NCBI GenBank assembly: GCA_017302195.1 | Contig: JAFLEG010000221.1 | Location: 1-7,145 of the forward strand | Length of the DNA stretch: 7,145 bases | DNA from: Verrucomicrobiota bacterium | GTDB lineage: Bacteria; Verrucomicrobiota; Verrucomicrobiia; Limisphaerales; UBA9464 | Reading direction: 5' to 3' | Part shown: piece by piece, positions 1 through 5,203 of the stretch | Numbering within the stretch: the stretch's first letter is position 1 | Layout: every line of letters begins with the position of its first letter | The notes under the pieces: model-generated | The model's input: only the letters and a program-made list of their open reading frames with translations | Told to the model about the DNA's origin: nothing | The model's database searches: none | Translations under genes and position numbers: made by a program

Positions 1-159
1 GATCAGCGGGCTTTGCTGGAGGGTGACCTCCAGCGCCTCGTTCAGGGAGAGCGGGTGGCTGGGCCACGGGGCGGGCGCGTTGGTTTGAGCGGCCAGGGGC
101 AGTGTCAGAGCCAGGGCCGCGGACAGGAACAATCGGTTCAACAGCAGTCGGGAGTTCAT
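1..159 (-). CDS. TolC-family outer membrane efflux protein, N-terminal fragment
   Basis: This is the N-terminal 53 codons of a gene that runs off the left edge of the window. The ATG at 159-157 opens a reading frame with a clear Sec signal peptide: Asn-Arg near the start, then a hydrophobic stretch (LFLSAALALTLPLAA) and a likely cleavage after LAA-Q near residue 24. The mature start, HPLSLNEALEVTLQQSP, is the typical opening of TolC/OprM-type outer-membrane factors, whose first periplasmic helix begins with a 'L(S/T)LxEAlxxAlxxNP' pattern. Such proteins form a trimeric outer-membrane channel with a periplasmic tunnel that docks on an HlyD-type adaptor. The start overlaps the stop codon of the upstream adaptor gene by 4 bp (ATGA), so translation is probably coupled. 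The family call rests on a short fragment, but the operon context (adaptor, ATPase, permease) agrees with it strongly. No Shine-Dalgarno sequence precedes the ATG. Confidence 0.85.
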   Translation of the reverse strand, partial: MNSRLLLNRLFLSAALALTLPLAAQTNAPAPWPSHPLSLNEALEVTLQQSPLI

Positions 160-1151
160 GGGGACGAGGGAGAGGCGGGGGAGGACGAAGGGGACACCGG
201 GGTTGCGGAGGCGATGTTGGTGGAGCGGCGCTGGATGAAGACATCCACCTGCTGCCCCACGTACACCGGGAAACTGGGGCGATCGAATTCGTAGATCACC
301 TGAAGCACGCGGGTGTCCACGCGCTCCAGGCTGTCGCCGGTCAGGCTGCGCTTCGGCACAACATAAGGTTCCACGCGGACAAAGCGCAGGGGCATCTGGA
401 GGGCGGCATTGCCCTTGAGCGTGGCCAGAGCGGCGGATCGGGGCTCGACCAGGATGGCATTCTGTTCGTCCACATCGGCCCGGACCTGGAGCTTGCCCAC
501 GTCGCCCAGCAGCATGAGCGGTTCGGGGAGCACGGCGGCGGGGGCGAACTCCCCGGGGCGCACGTTGACCTGGAGCAGCTCCCCGTCCCGGGGGGCGCGC
601 ACGGTCAGGATGGCGACGTCGGTTCGGGCCTGCTCCAATTGACGCTCCGCCGCGCTGATCTGTGCGCGGATGCTCTGAAGGCGGGCCCGGGATCCCTCCA
701 CGGCGAACCATCGTCGCTTCAGTTCCTCCTCGGTGGCGACCCGGTCGTCGCGCAGCTTCTGGAAGCGCGCCAACTGATCTTCGGCATCCGCCAGGGCCAC
801 CTCTTCGGCCGCCAGGGTGGCGCGCATGGCATCGAGCTGCGCCTCCATGGTGGCGACCCGCGAGGTCGCCTCCCGGTCATCGAGCTGGAAGAGCGGATCC
901 CCGGAGCGGACCGCGTCGCCCACCTTGACCGGCACCCGGGTCACCAGGCCCGGCTTCGGGGAGGCGATGCGCACGTTCTCACGCGCCGCCTCGATCAATC
1001 CGGTGGCCGCCACCGAGTGCTCGTAGGGCGAGCGGGCCGGGGCGGAGACCGGTTCTGGCGCCGGCGGACGGCGGTCCGTGCGCCGGATCAGGGCCACGGC
1101 CGCCGCGATGCCGGCCACGGCGAAGTAGAAGCTGAAACGTCGGAAGAGCAT
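156..1151 (-). CDS. HlyD/DevB-type periplasmic adaptor (membrane fusion protein)
   Basis: A 331-residue periplasmic adaptor that would link the inner-membrane ABC transporter to the TolC-type channel. Residues 1-22 form an N-terminal hydrophobic anchor or uncleaved signal (FRRFSFYFAVAGIAAAVAL). Residues 46-92 are the first half of the biotinyl-lipoyl-like domain, with the typical 'GLV..V.VKVGDAVRSGDPLFQLDD'. Residues 95-175 form an Ala/Glu/Arg-rich alpha-helical hairpin. Residues 180-216 complete the lipoyl domain (VRAPRDGELLQVNVRPGEF). A beta-barrel follows (LQVRADVDEQN, 221-231) and then a membrane-proximal part ending in VYVGQQVDVFI (296-306), as in DevB-like adaptors. The tail after residue 310 is low-complexity Ser/Pro-rich. 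The length is usual for the family. The gene starts 6 bp after the ATPase stop and its TGA overlaps the start of the TolC gene. The start is assigned at the ATG just before the anchor; no Shine-Dalgarno sequence is visible. Confidence 0.92.
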   Translation of the reverse strand: MLFRRFSFYFAVAGIAAAVALIRRTDRRPPAPEPVSAPARSPYEHSVAATGLIEAARENVRIASPKPGLVTRVPVKVGDAVRSGDPLFQLDDREATSRVATMEAQLDAMRATLAAEEVALADAEDQLARFQKLRDDRVATEEELKRRWFAVEGSRARLQSIRAQISAAERQLEQARTDVAILTVRAPRDGELLQVNVRPGEFAPAAVLPEPLMLLGDVGKLQVRADVDEQNAILVEPRSAALATLKGNAALQMPLRFVRVEPYVVPKRSLTGDSLERVDTRVLQVIYEFDRPSFPVYVGQQVDVFIQRRSTNIASATPVSPSSSPASPSSP

Positions 1152-1157
1152 GGGGGA

Positions 1158-1925
1158 TCAGTGGTGGGTGGCGATGAAGTCCTGGATGGCCTGCCCGGAG
1201 AATTCCTGCCGGACCCGTCCGTCCTCCATCTCGGTGATGCGGCTGGCAAAGCCATACGTCCGCGGATCATGGGTCACCAGGATGACGCAGCGCCCGGGGG
1301 TGCGGGCGATGTCAGCCAGCAGTTCCATGATGGTGTGTCCGGTCCGGGAATCCAGGGCGCTGGTCGGCTCGTCGCAGATGATCAGCCGGGGCTCGTGCAC
1401 CAGCGCCCGGGCGATGGCCACGCGCTGCTGCTGCCCGCCGGAGAGATCCTTCGGACGCCGCCGCGCCTTCTCCGCCAGCCCGACCCGGGCCAGCACCTCG
1501 GCCGCCCGCCGTTCCGCCACCGCCCGGCGGACGCCGTTGAGCAGCAGGGGCACGCTGACGTTCTCCACCAGGTCCAGCGTGGGAATCAGATTGAACTGCT
1601 GGAAGATGAAGCCGATGTGCCGTCCCCGGAACGCGGCGAGGGCGGAATCCTTCATGCCATTGAGCCGGGTGCCCAGCACCTCAATCTCGCCGGAATCCCA
1701 CGCCAGCGTTCCCGCCACCACCGACAGCAGGGTGGTCTTGCCGCAGCCGCTGGGGCCGATGACCAGATGCAGTTCGCCGGGACGGGCCTCAAACTCCACG
1801 GCCTTCAGCGCCACGGTCCGGCTGTCCCCGGTGCCATAGGTCTTGGTCACGCCGGCAACACGCACCGCCGCAGTCCCGGGAGGGGACGTGGCGGTCAGAA
1901 GTTCGTTGGCAGCGGCCACGGACAT
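1158..1925 (-). CDS. ABC transporter ATP-binding protein (MacB/LolD/DevA-like)
   Basis: A 255-residue cytoplasmic ATPase that would energise the FtsX-type permease encoded just upstream. All nucleotide-binding motifs are intact: Walker A GPSGCGKTT (57-65), Q-loop in IFQQFNL (Q109), signature LSGGQQQRVAIARAL (161-175), Walker B LIICDE (181-186), D-loop SALD (189-192) and H-loop H219 in LVTHD. The 'FQQFNLIPTLDLVENVSVPLLL' region is characteristic of the MacB/LolD/DevA class, which drives mechanotransmission or lipid extrusion rather than import. Residues 1-20 form a short Ala/Pro-rich extension before the first strand (VRVAGVTKTY), so a later start cannot be excluded, but the ATG at 1925 is the most upstream reasonable one. 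It follows the permease gene after 35 bp and precedes the adaptor by 6 bp. The substrate is unknown. Confidence 0.95.
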   Translation of the reverse strand: MSVAAANELLTATSPPGTAAVRVAGVTKTYGTGDSRTVALKAVEFEARPGELHLVIGPSGCGKTTLLSVVAGTLAWDSGEIEVLGTRLNGMKDSALAAFRGRHIGFIFQQFNLIPTLDLVENVSVPLLLNGVRRAVAERRAAEVLARVGLAEKARRRPKDLSGGQQQRVAIARALVHEPRLIICDEPTSALDSRTGHTIMELLADIARTPGRCVILVTHDPRTYGFASRITEMEDGRVRQEFSGQAIQDFIATHH

Positions 1926-1960
1926 GGGGCAGTGGGCAGGCGACAGGGGATGGAGCGGGG

Positions 1961-3100
1961 TCAGGCGCGGAAGACGATGGCGGCTTCCAGCCGCGAGATC
2001 TTCAGGATTCCCAGCAGCGCGGCGATGCAGCAGATCAGCAGCACGGCGGTGCCGGTGATGGTGAGACTGGTGTAATCGAGGATGAAGGGCGGCTGCCCGA
2101 TCGGCAGCACGGCGAAGCCAAACATGGCCGTCAGCCCGACCCCGATGCCGTAGCCGACCAGGCCCACGGTCAGCGCCTGCAACAGGAGCAGTCGTGCCAG
2201 CAGGCCGTTGGTGGCGCCCATGGCCTTCAGGGCCCCGAGGTTGCGCAGGTTTTCCAGCACGAAGGAGTAGAAGGTCTGGGCCGACACCGCGATGCCGACG
2301 ATGAATCCGAGAATGATCGTGGTCATGAACGAGGCCGGGATGCCCGTGTTGCGCCAGATGAAGGCCACGGTGGCGACGGAGAACTCCGGAACCGTCATCG
2401 CCCGGAGCCCGGTTTCGGCCTCGATGGTCCGGGCCACCGCCTCGGCGGTCAGGCCCGGCTTGGGTTCGGCGAGGATCATGGACAGCATCTTGCGCTGCCG
2501 GGGCGCGTACTGGAGGGCCTGGTCATAGGTGGTGAACACGTAGGGGTAGCCGAAGAACTGGCGCTCGGTGCGGCAGATGCCCACCACGCGGGCCTCGCGA
2601 TCGTTGATCTCGAAGGTGTCGCCGATGTCGAGGGGACGCGGCCGCCCGATGCTCAGGCGCTGCACGGCCAGTTCATCAATGAACACGGCATTGGGCAGGC
2701 GCAGATCCTCCAGGTCGCCACGCACCACGTCCGGCGGACGTCCGACCAGGGTGGCGCCGTGGAGGCCCACCAACTGGATCGGCTTGTCGGAGCCGTCCGC
2801 CGCGCGCGCCTTCTGCACGCTGATGTACAGCGGTACCGCAAAATCCACACCGGAGACCGAGCGCACCCGGTTGACGTCGGTATCGCGGAGGGCCTTGGTC
2901 TCATTGACCTGCTCCACGTTCTTCTCCACCACCCAGATGGAGGCCCGCATGTTGCGCATGTGGGAGGTGGTCCAGGCGAGCAGGCCCCGGAACACCCCAT
3001 TCTGCTGGGTCATCAGCAGGGAGGCGAACGCCACACCCCCGACCAGCATGGCGTACTTGGCCCGGTCGGCGATCAGCATCTTGAGGGCGAGGTGGTACAT
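1961..3100 (-). CDS. ABC transporter permease, FtsX/DevC-like
   Basis: A 379-residue inner-membrane permease with the four-helix FtsX/MacB topology. The first transmembrane segment lies at about residues 17-34 (AMLVGGVAFASLLM). A large periplasmic domain follows at about 45-250. Three C-terminal transmembrane segments lie at about 258-280, 305-332 and 347-366. The cytoplasmic loop NLGALKAMGATNGLL (287-301) is the conserved coupling-helix region that contacts the ATPase. The opening, with short cytoplasmic residues then a helix followed by 'QQNGVF.GL', and the periplasmic 'IWVVEKNVEQV' resemble the DevC branch. In cyanobacteria that branch works with DevA, DevB and TolC to export envelope glycolipids (family knowledge). 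Here the substrate is not known. It starts 14 bp after the TetR-family gene and clearly shares its operon. The ATG at 3100 gives a normal family length. No Shine-Dalgarno sequence is seen. Confidence 0.93.
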   Translation of the reverse strand: MYHLALKMLIADRAKYAMLVGGVAFASLLMTQQNGVFRGLLAWTTSHMRNMRASIWVVEKNVEQVNETKALRDTDVNRVRSVSGVDFAVPLYISVQKARAADGSDKPIQLVGLHGATLVGRPPDVVRGDLEDLRLPNAVFIDELAVQRLSIGRPRPLDIGDTFEINDREARVVGICRTERQFFGYPYVFTTYDQALQYAPRQRKMLSMILAEPKPGLTAEAVARTIEAETGLRAMTVPEFSVATVAFIWRNTGIPASFMTTIILGFIVGIAVSAQTFYSFVLENLRNLGALKAMGATNGLLARLLLLQALTVGLVGYGIGVGLTAMFGFAVLPIGQPPFILDYTSLTITGTAVLLICCIAALLGILKISRLEAAIVFRA

Positions 3101-3114
3101 GGATGGAGTCGGAC

Positions 3115-3819
3115 TCAGCGGGGGAGCGCCGGACGGGTCCCGCTGCGGCCCCGCGGGGTGGTGGCGTTGTGGCGTCCCAGCGCGTCGAGGGCGGCCAGGC
3201 TGAAGCGGGTGATGTGCTCCGCGAGCCGGTCCAGTTCAGGCACGGCAAACGCGCCCTCGGGCTGGAGGCGCTGCAGCACCGGACGGCAGTGCGCGTAGAA
3301 CAGAATCTGCCCGACAATGCTCAGCCCGCACAGACGGGTGAGCGCCGGATCGGTGCCCGGCGGCAGCAGGTCGCGCAGGATGTCCCGGAGCAGGTCGGCC
3401 TGCGGCTGGATGTAGTCCCGTGCCATGCGGTCCAGCGCCTCGGTGGGCTCCACCATCTCCCGGGCCATGATCCGCCCGTGCCGGGCCGAGAGGTCCTCGG
3501 ACAGGACGCGCTGCAGAAAGGACCGGATGAAGGCGGTCAGGCGCTGGCGCGGGGTGGCGTTGTCGTCCAGTCCGGCATCGGAGGGAAACCGGTCCTGCGC
3601 CAGGCGGCTCAATTCGGCCAGCACCGCGGCGTACAGCGACGCCTTGTCGCCGAAGTGGTAGTTCACCGCCGCCACATTCGCCCCGGCCCGCTGGCAGATT
3701 TCCCGGACCGTGGCGTTCCGGAAGCCATGTTCGGCAAAGACCTCCGCGGCGGCATCCATCAGCGCCCGCCGCGTGGCGGCGTGCGAGATTCCCGGGTCTG
3801 CACCGCGTGAAACGCTCAT
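3115..3819 (-). CDS. TetR-family transcriptional regulator, CecR/CerR-like
   Basis: A 234-residue DNA-binding repressor, first gene of the exporter operon. The N-terminal domain has the typical TetR layout: TRRALMDAAAEVFAEHGF (16-33), then the helix-turn-helix TVREICQRAGANVAAVNYHFGDKASLYAAV (37-66) with the hallmark 'NYHF.DK..LY'. The C-terminal ligand-binding half contains REMVEPTEALDRM (120-132) and LCGLSIVGQILFYAHCRP (163-180), a pattern I associate with the CecR/DUF1956 branch. E. coli CecR controls an HlyD-ABC export operon, which matches the neighbours here. I chose the ATG at 3819. A GTG at 3909 would add 30 residues, but that extension would run across the promoter-like TTGACA and the repeat operators, and TetR proteins normally start 10-20 residues before the first helix. 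With that promoter the mRNA would be nearly leaderless. Autoregulation is likely but inferred. Confidence 0.9.
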   Translation of the reverse strand: MSVSRGADPGISHAATRRALMDAAAEVFAEHGFRNATVREICQRAGANVAAVNYHFGDKASLYAAVLAELSRLAQDRFPSDAGLDDNATPRQRLTAFIRSFLQRVLSEDLSARHGRIMAREMVEPTEALDRMARDYIQPQADLLRDILRDLLPPGTDPALTRLCGLSIVGQILFYAHCRPVLQRLQPEGAFAVPELDRLAEHITRFSLAALDALGRHNATTPRGRSGTRPALPR

Positions 3820-3859
3820 TTCAATCGCGAGTTTGAAACGGTTGTTTGAAATGTCAACC
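3819..3859 (-). promoter_or_regulatory. Probable promoter and TetR operator repeats for the exporter operon
   Basis: Read on the minus strand, a consensus -35 hexamer TTGACA lies at 3857-3852. Only weak -10 candidates (AAACTC at 3834-3829, or CAAACT one base earlier) follow at 16-17 bp. On the plus strand GTTTGAAA occurs twice (3831-3838 and 3844-3851), 13 bp apart. The first copy is inside GTTT-G-AAAC, a perfect 9-bp palindrome. An inverted partner TTTCAA lies at 3819-3824. The arms GGTTG (3840-3844) and CAACC (3855-3859) form a further dyad around the second copy and overlap the -35. Repeats covering a promoter directly ahead of a TetR gene are the usual sign of autorepression. The operator role is inferred. 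Confidence 0.6.
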
Positions 3860-3862
3860 CGT

Positions 3863-3903
3863 GGCCGCAGTTGGATGACGCGCCCCGCGTGGAACTGCGG
3901 GCC
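3863..3903. other. Nested inverted repeat (potential hairpin) in divergent intergenic region
   Basis: The arms GGCCGCAGTT (3863-3872) and AACTGCGGGCC (3893-3903) pair over 10 bp with one bulged base. Inside them ACGCG (3878-3882) pairs perfectly with CGCGT (3886-3890) around a CCC loop. The result is a two-tier hairpin. It lies between the TetR promoter region and the plus-strand gene at 3939. It could be a structured leader of that gene or a protein-binding dyad. There is no T-tract to suggest a terminator. Base positions are directly visible; function is unknown. Confidence 0.45.
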
Positions 3904-3930
3904 TGACACCGCCTCGGGCGACGGTCAGGC
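3901..3930. other. Second nested inverted repeat, abutting the start of the 128-residue gene
   Basis: GCCTGAC (3901-3907) and GTCAGGC (3924-3930) are perfect 7-bp inverted repeats. Within them CGCC (3910-3913) pairs with GGCG (3917-3920) around a TCG loop. The distal arm ends 8 nt before the ATG at 3939, where a Shine-Dalgarno sequence would normally be. If transcribed, the hairpin would sit on the initiation region. It shares three bases (3901-3903) with the outer arm of the preceding hairpin, so the two full stems would partly compete. Confidence 0.45.
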
Positions 3931-3938
3931 TCGTCGCC

Positions 3939-4325
3939 ATGACCAGAATCCCTGTCAGCGTTGTGTGCTGCGAACCCGTCGAGCCCTGGCATTCCCGCAT
4001 TGTGGAGATCTCCATGGATTCCGGGGAACTGGACCGTCGCGTCCTGAAGTCGTTGGAGCAGGAGATGCCGGCCGGTGCGGTGCGGGAGCTCCATAATGCT
4101 GCCCATGATCCGGAGCATGGTCCGGTGACCTATGTGCAGCAGGTCCATGACGGGGGATTCGCGGTACTGGTGGGACCGCCCGGACAATTGAAGGAGACGT
4201 TCTTTGGGCCCGGATCGTACGTGGCCTTCATGGATGACCGCGGCCCGGGGCACGGGTCCAGGGTCGGACCGCAGGGTGTGCGCCGCACCCTGCGGGTCCT
4301 GAAGGGGCATTTGGTCGTCGCCTGA
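3939..4325 (+). CDS. Hypothetical protein, 128 residues, unrecognised
   Basis: I do not recognise this protein. The frame has high third-position GC and a protein-like composition (for example LDRRVLKSLEQEMPAGAVRELHNAA at 31-55), which favours it over the longer minus-strand frame across the same DNA. There is no signal peptide or transmembrane segment, so it is probably cytoplasmic. Visible traits are an adjacent cysteine pair (C10, C11), seven histidines (18, 52, 56, 60, 70, 105, 124), a Gly/Pro-rich middle (GPPGQLKETFFGPGSY, 79-94) and a basic C-terminus (QGVRRTLRVLKGH). It is transcribed divergently from the TetR gene and convergently with the lipoprotein gene, so it may be a single-gene unit. 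Its leader holds two hairpins and lacks a clear Shine-Dalgarno sequence. M26 is an alternative start. Divergence from a TetR gene suggests shared regulation, but that is inference. Confidence 0.65.
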   Translation: MTRIPVSVVCCEPVEPWHSRIVEISMDSGELDRRVLKSLEQEMPAGAVRELHNAAHDPEHGPVTYVQQVHDGGFAVLVGPPGQLKETFFGPGSYVAFMDDRGPGHGSRVGPQGVRRTLRVLKGHLVVA

Positions 4326-4360
4326 GCCATTCCACAAATCCCGGGGGGATGGCACCTCAG

Positions 4361-4384
4361 AGACACGGAGACACAGAGTCACGG
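4361..4384. repeat. Short tandem repeat, 8-bp unit x3 (AGACACGG type)
   Basis: Three consecutive 8-bp units lie here: AGACACGG (4361-4368), AGACACAG (4369-4376) and AGTCACGG (4377-4384), followed by AG. Similar 'acacagagacacggag' strings are, to my recollection, frequent between genes in environmental Verrucomicrobiota and Planctomycetota. It falls in the 157-bp gap between two convergent genes, so it is non-coding. Function is unknown; it may be a dispersed intergenic element. Confidence 0.6.
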
Positions 4385-4400
4385 AGCAAGGCGCAGCACC

Positions 4401-4420
4401 CGGATCGTGTCGGTGATCCG
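4401..4420. terminator. Inverted repeat between convergent genes, weak terminator candidate
   Basis: CGGATC (4401-4406) and GATCCG (4415-4420) form a perfect 6-bp stem with an 8-nt loop (gtgtcggt). It lies between the ends of two convergent genes, where a bidirectional terminator would be expected. No T-tract follows on either strand, so this would not be a classical intrinsic terminator. Nothing else in 4326-4482 looks like a better terminator. Confidence 0.25.
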
Positions 4421-4482
4421 CAATCGGGAACCCAGGCTCCCAGCGATCCCCACCGGTGTTCCGCAGGGTTTCGGGAAGTCGG

Positions 4483-5001
4483 CTACGGGGTCCCGGCGGG
4501 CGGACCACCAAGGCCCTTCAGGATCTGCTGCACCTCGTTCAGGTCCAAGGCTCCCTCCCGGGACACACGGTATTTCCGGGAACGTGATCCGCGCTGCACG
4601 TAGAGGGTAGCGTCCAGTTGATAGCTCACCTGACTCGAGTTGAGGATCCGGTAGAGTGATCCCAGCAGCCGCACCGTGCTCAGGTGCACCGGCACGGTGA
4701 CCGTGGCGGTGGAGAGTCGGTCCAGCGGGAGCGTTTCATTGGACAGTCCCCGCCCGATGTCGGTCCCGTTGAGGCGAATCCGGTAGCTGCCGCCCTCGAT
4801 GGTGATGGGTTCCGGGGAGGCATTCTCCAGCCGGACGACCAGCAGCAGCGGGGCATCGCCCACACCGCCGCCCTGTCCGGGGGCGATGTCCGAGAGCAGG
4901 ACGCCGACGGGAGGCTCATCGGACACCGAGGCACACCCGGCTGCGAGCGGTGCTGCCAGGGCCAGGACGGACAGGAAGCGTCTCCGGGAGGGGCGGATCA
5001 T
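4483..5001 (-). CDS. LEA14/WHy-like lipoprotein with twin-arginine-type signal
   Basis: A 172-residue predicted lipoprotein. The N-terminus has a twin-arginine-like motif SRRRFLS (5-11), a hydrophobic segment VLALAAPLA and a lipobox LAAGC with the modifiable cysteine at C23. The residue after it is Ala, so outer-membrane sorting is plausible. The mature part (33-135) looks like an LEA type 2/WHy domain: a strand VGVLLSDI, then LLLVVRLENASPEPITIEGGSYRIRLNGTDIGRGLSN, then LPLDRLSTATVTVPVHLS. This matches the family pattern of a beta-sandwich with 'xxNPxxxxIxxxxYxxxxNGxxxxxG' and 'xVxVPVxxS'. Family members are linked to desiccation or stress in plants; the bacterial role is unclear. The C-terminus is charged. 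I chose the ATG at 5001; a TTG at 5010 would add three residues. No Shine-Dalgarno sequence is seen. It stands alone on this strand, convergent with the 128-residue gene. Confidence 0.82.
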   Translation of the reverse strand: MIRPSRRRFLSVLALAAPLAAGCASVSDEPPVGVLLSDIAPGQGGGVGDAPLLLVVRLENASPEPITIEGGSYRIRLNGTDIGRGLSNETLPLDRLSTATVTVPVHLSTVRLLGSLYRILNSSQVSYQLDATLYVQRGSRSRKYRVSREGALDLNEVQQILKGLGGPPAGTP

Positions 5002-5056
5002 CCGGGCCAAGGATGGCGCCGTTTCTCTGCCGGCTCAATCCGTCAGCGCGGGAGAA

Positions 5057-5072
5057 GGATCCGGGGATCCGG
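5057..5072. repeat. Perfect tandem octamer GGATCCGG x2
   Basis: GGATCCGG occurs at 5057-5064 and again immediately at 5065-5072. Each copy contains the palindrome GGATCC. It lies in the divergent region between the lipoprotein gene and the flavoprotein gene, 55 bp upstream of the lipoprotein start. It may be part of a protein-binding site for either promoter, or chance in GC-rich DNA. Confidence 0.4.
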
Positions 5073-5074
5073 TT

Positions 5075-5094
5075 CCCATGCGGCCGGGCATGGG
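5075..5094. promoter_or_regulatory. Perfect palindrome CCCATGC-N6-GCATGGG, candidate operator
   Basis: CCCATGC (5075-5081) and GCATGGG (5088-5094) are perfect 7-bp inverted repeats separated by GGCCGG. Two further T-G wobble pairs extend the stem outward if it is read as RNA on the plus strand. The 20-bp dyad has the size of a dimeric repressor site and is centred in the 202-bp divergent intergenic region. No regulator gene lies next to it in the window, so the binding protein is unknown. Confidence 0.4.
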
Positions 5095-5110
5095 GGGAGG
5101 CACCGCATCC

Positions 5111-5131
5111 GGAGCCCGCCTGGAGCCCGCC
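5111..5131. repeat. Direct repeat GGAGCCCGCC x2 at 11-bp period
   Basis: GGAGCCCGCC occurs at 5111-5120 and 5122-5131 with one T between them. The 11-bp period is about one helical turn, so both copies present on the same face of the DNA. The second copy ends one base before the promoter-like TTGCGT at 5133. The arrangement resembles tandem activator half-sites upstream of the reductase-gcvT operon. That role is inferred. Confidence 0.4.
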
Positions 5132-5132
5132 C

Positions 5133-5161
5133 TTGCGTCGCGACGGGTTTTCCCCCGAAAT
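5133..5161 (+). promoter_or_regulatory. Weak promoter candidate for the reductase-gcvT operon
   Basis: A TTGCGT hexamer (5133-5138) is followed after 17 bp by CGAAAT (5156-5161). The -35-like element matches the consensus at four of six positions, with TTG intact, and the -10-like element at three of six. Transcription would start near 5168, at the foot of the GC hairpin, giving a leader of about 36 nt. The match is weak and housekeeping promoters of this lineage may differ. Confidence 0.25.
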
Positions 5162-5168
5162 CGCCGGG

Positions 5169-5185
5169 CCGGCGGAACCCGCCGG
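5169..5185 (+). other. GC hairpin in the leader just upstream of the reductase gene
   Basis: CCGGCGG (5169-5175) and CCGCCGG (5179-5185) form a perfect all-GC 7-bp stem with a 3-nt AAC loop. It ends 18 nt before the reductase ATG. It is followed by a two-codon mini-frame ATG-AAC-TGA (5188-5196). No T-tract follows, so it is not a classical terminator. It could modulate translation of the first gene. Confidence 0.4.
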
Positions 5186-5203
5186 GGATGAACTGATCAC
5201 CAC

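Noticed and set aside
102..2075. Very long plus-strand open frame (657 codons) opposite the adaptor and ATPase genes
   Set aside because: It is antisense to two genes with intact diagnostic motifs. Its translation is rich in Gly, Arg, His and Gln with no recognisable domain, as expected for a shadow frame in GC-rich DNA.
3115..3909. Longer TetR-family protein starting at the GTG at 3909
   Set aside because: The 30 extra residues do not resemble a TetR N-terminus and would be encoded by the promoter-like and operator-like DNA.
3816..4511. Minus-strand 231-codon frame opposite the 128-residue gene
   Set aside because: It runs across the hairpins and the tandem repeat, its composition is not protein-like (many Pro, Arg, His, Gly), and the plus-strand frame has better codon bias.
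5076..5094. Possible CRISPR or phage attachment repeat in the divergent region
   Set aside because: The repeats are short and occur once or twice, with no spacers, integrase or tRNA nearby.
5002..5203. Glycine riboswitch upstream of the reductase-gcvT operon
   Set aside because: Glycine riboswitches often precede gcv operons, but I cannot find the conserved aptamer core or a tandem aptamer here, and the likely leader is too short.
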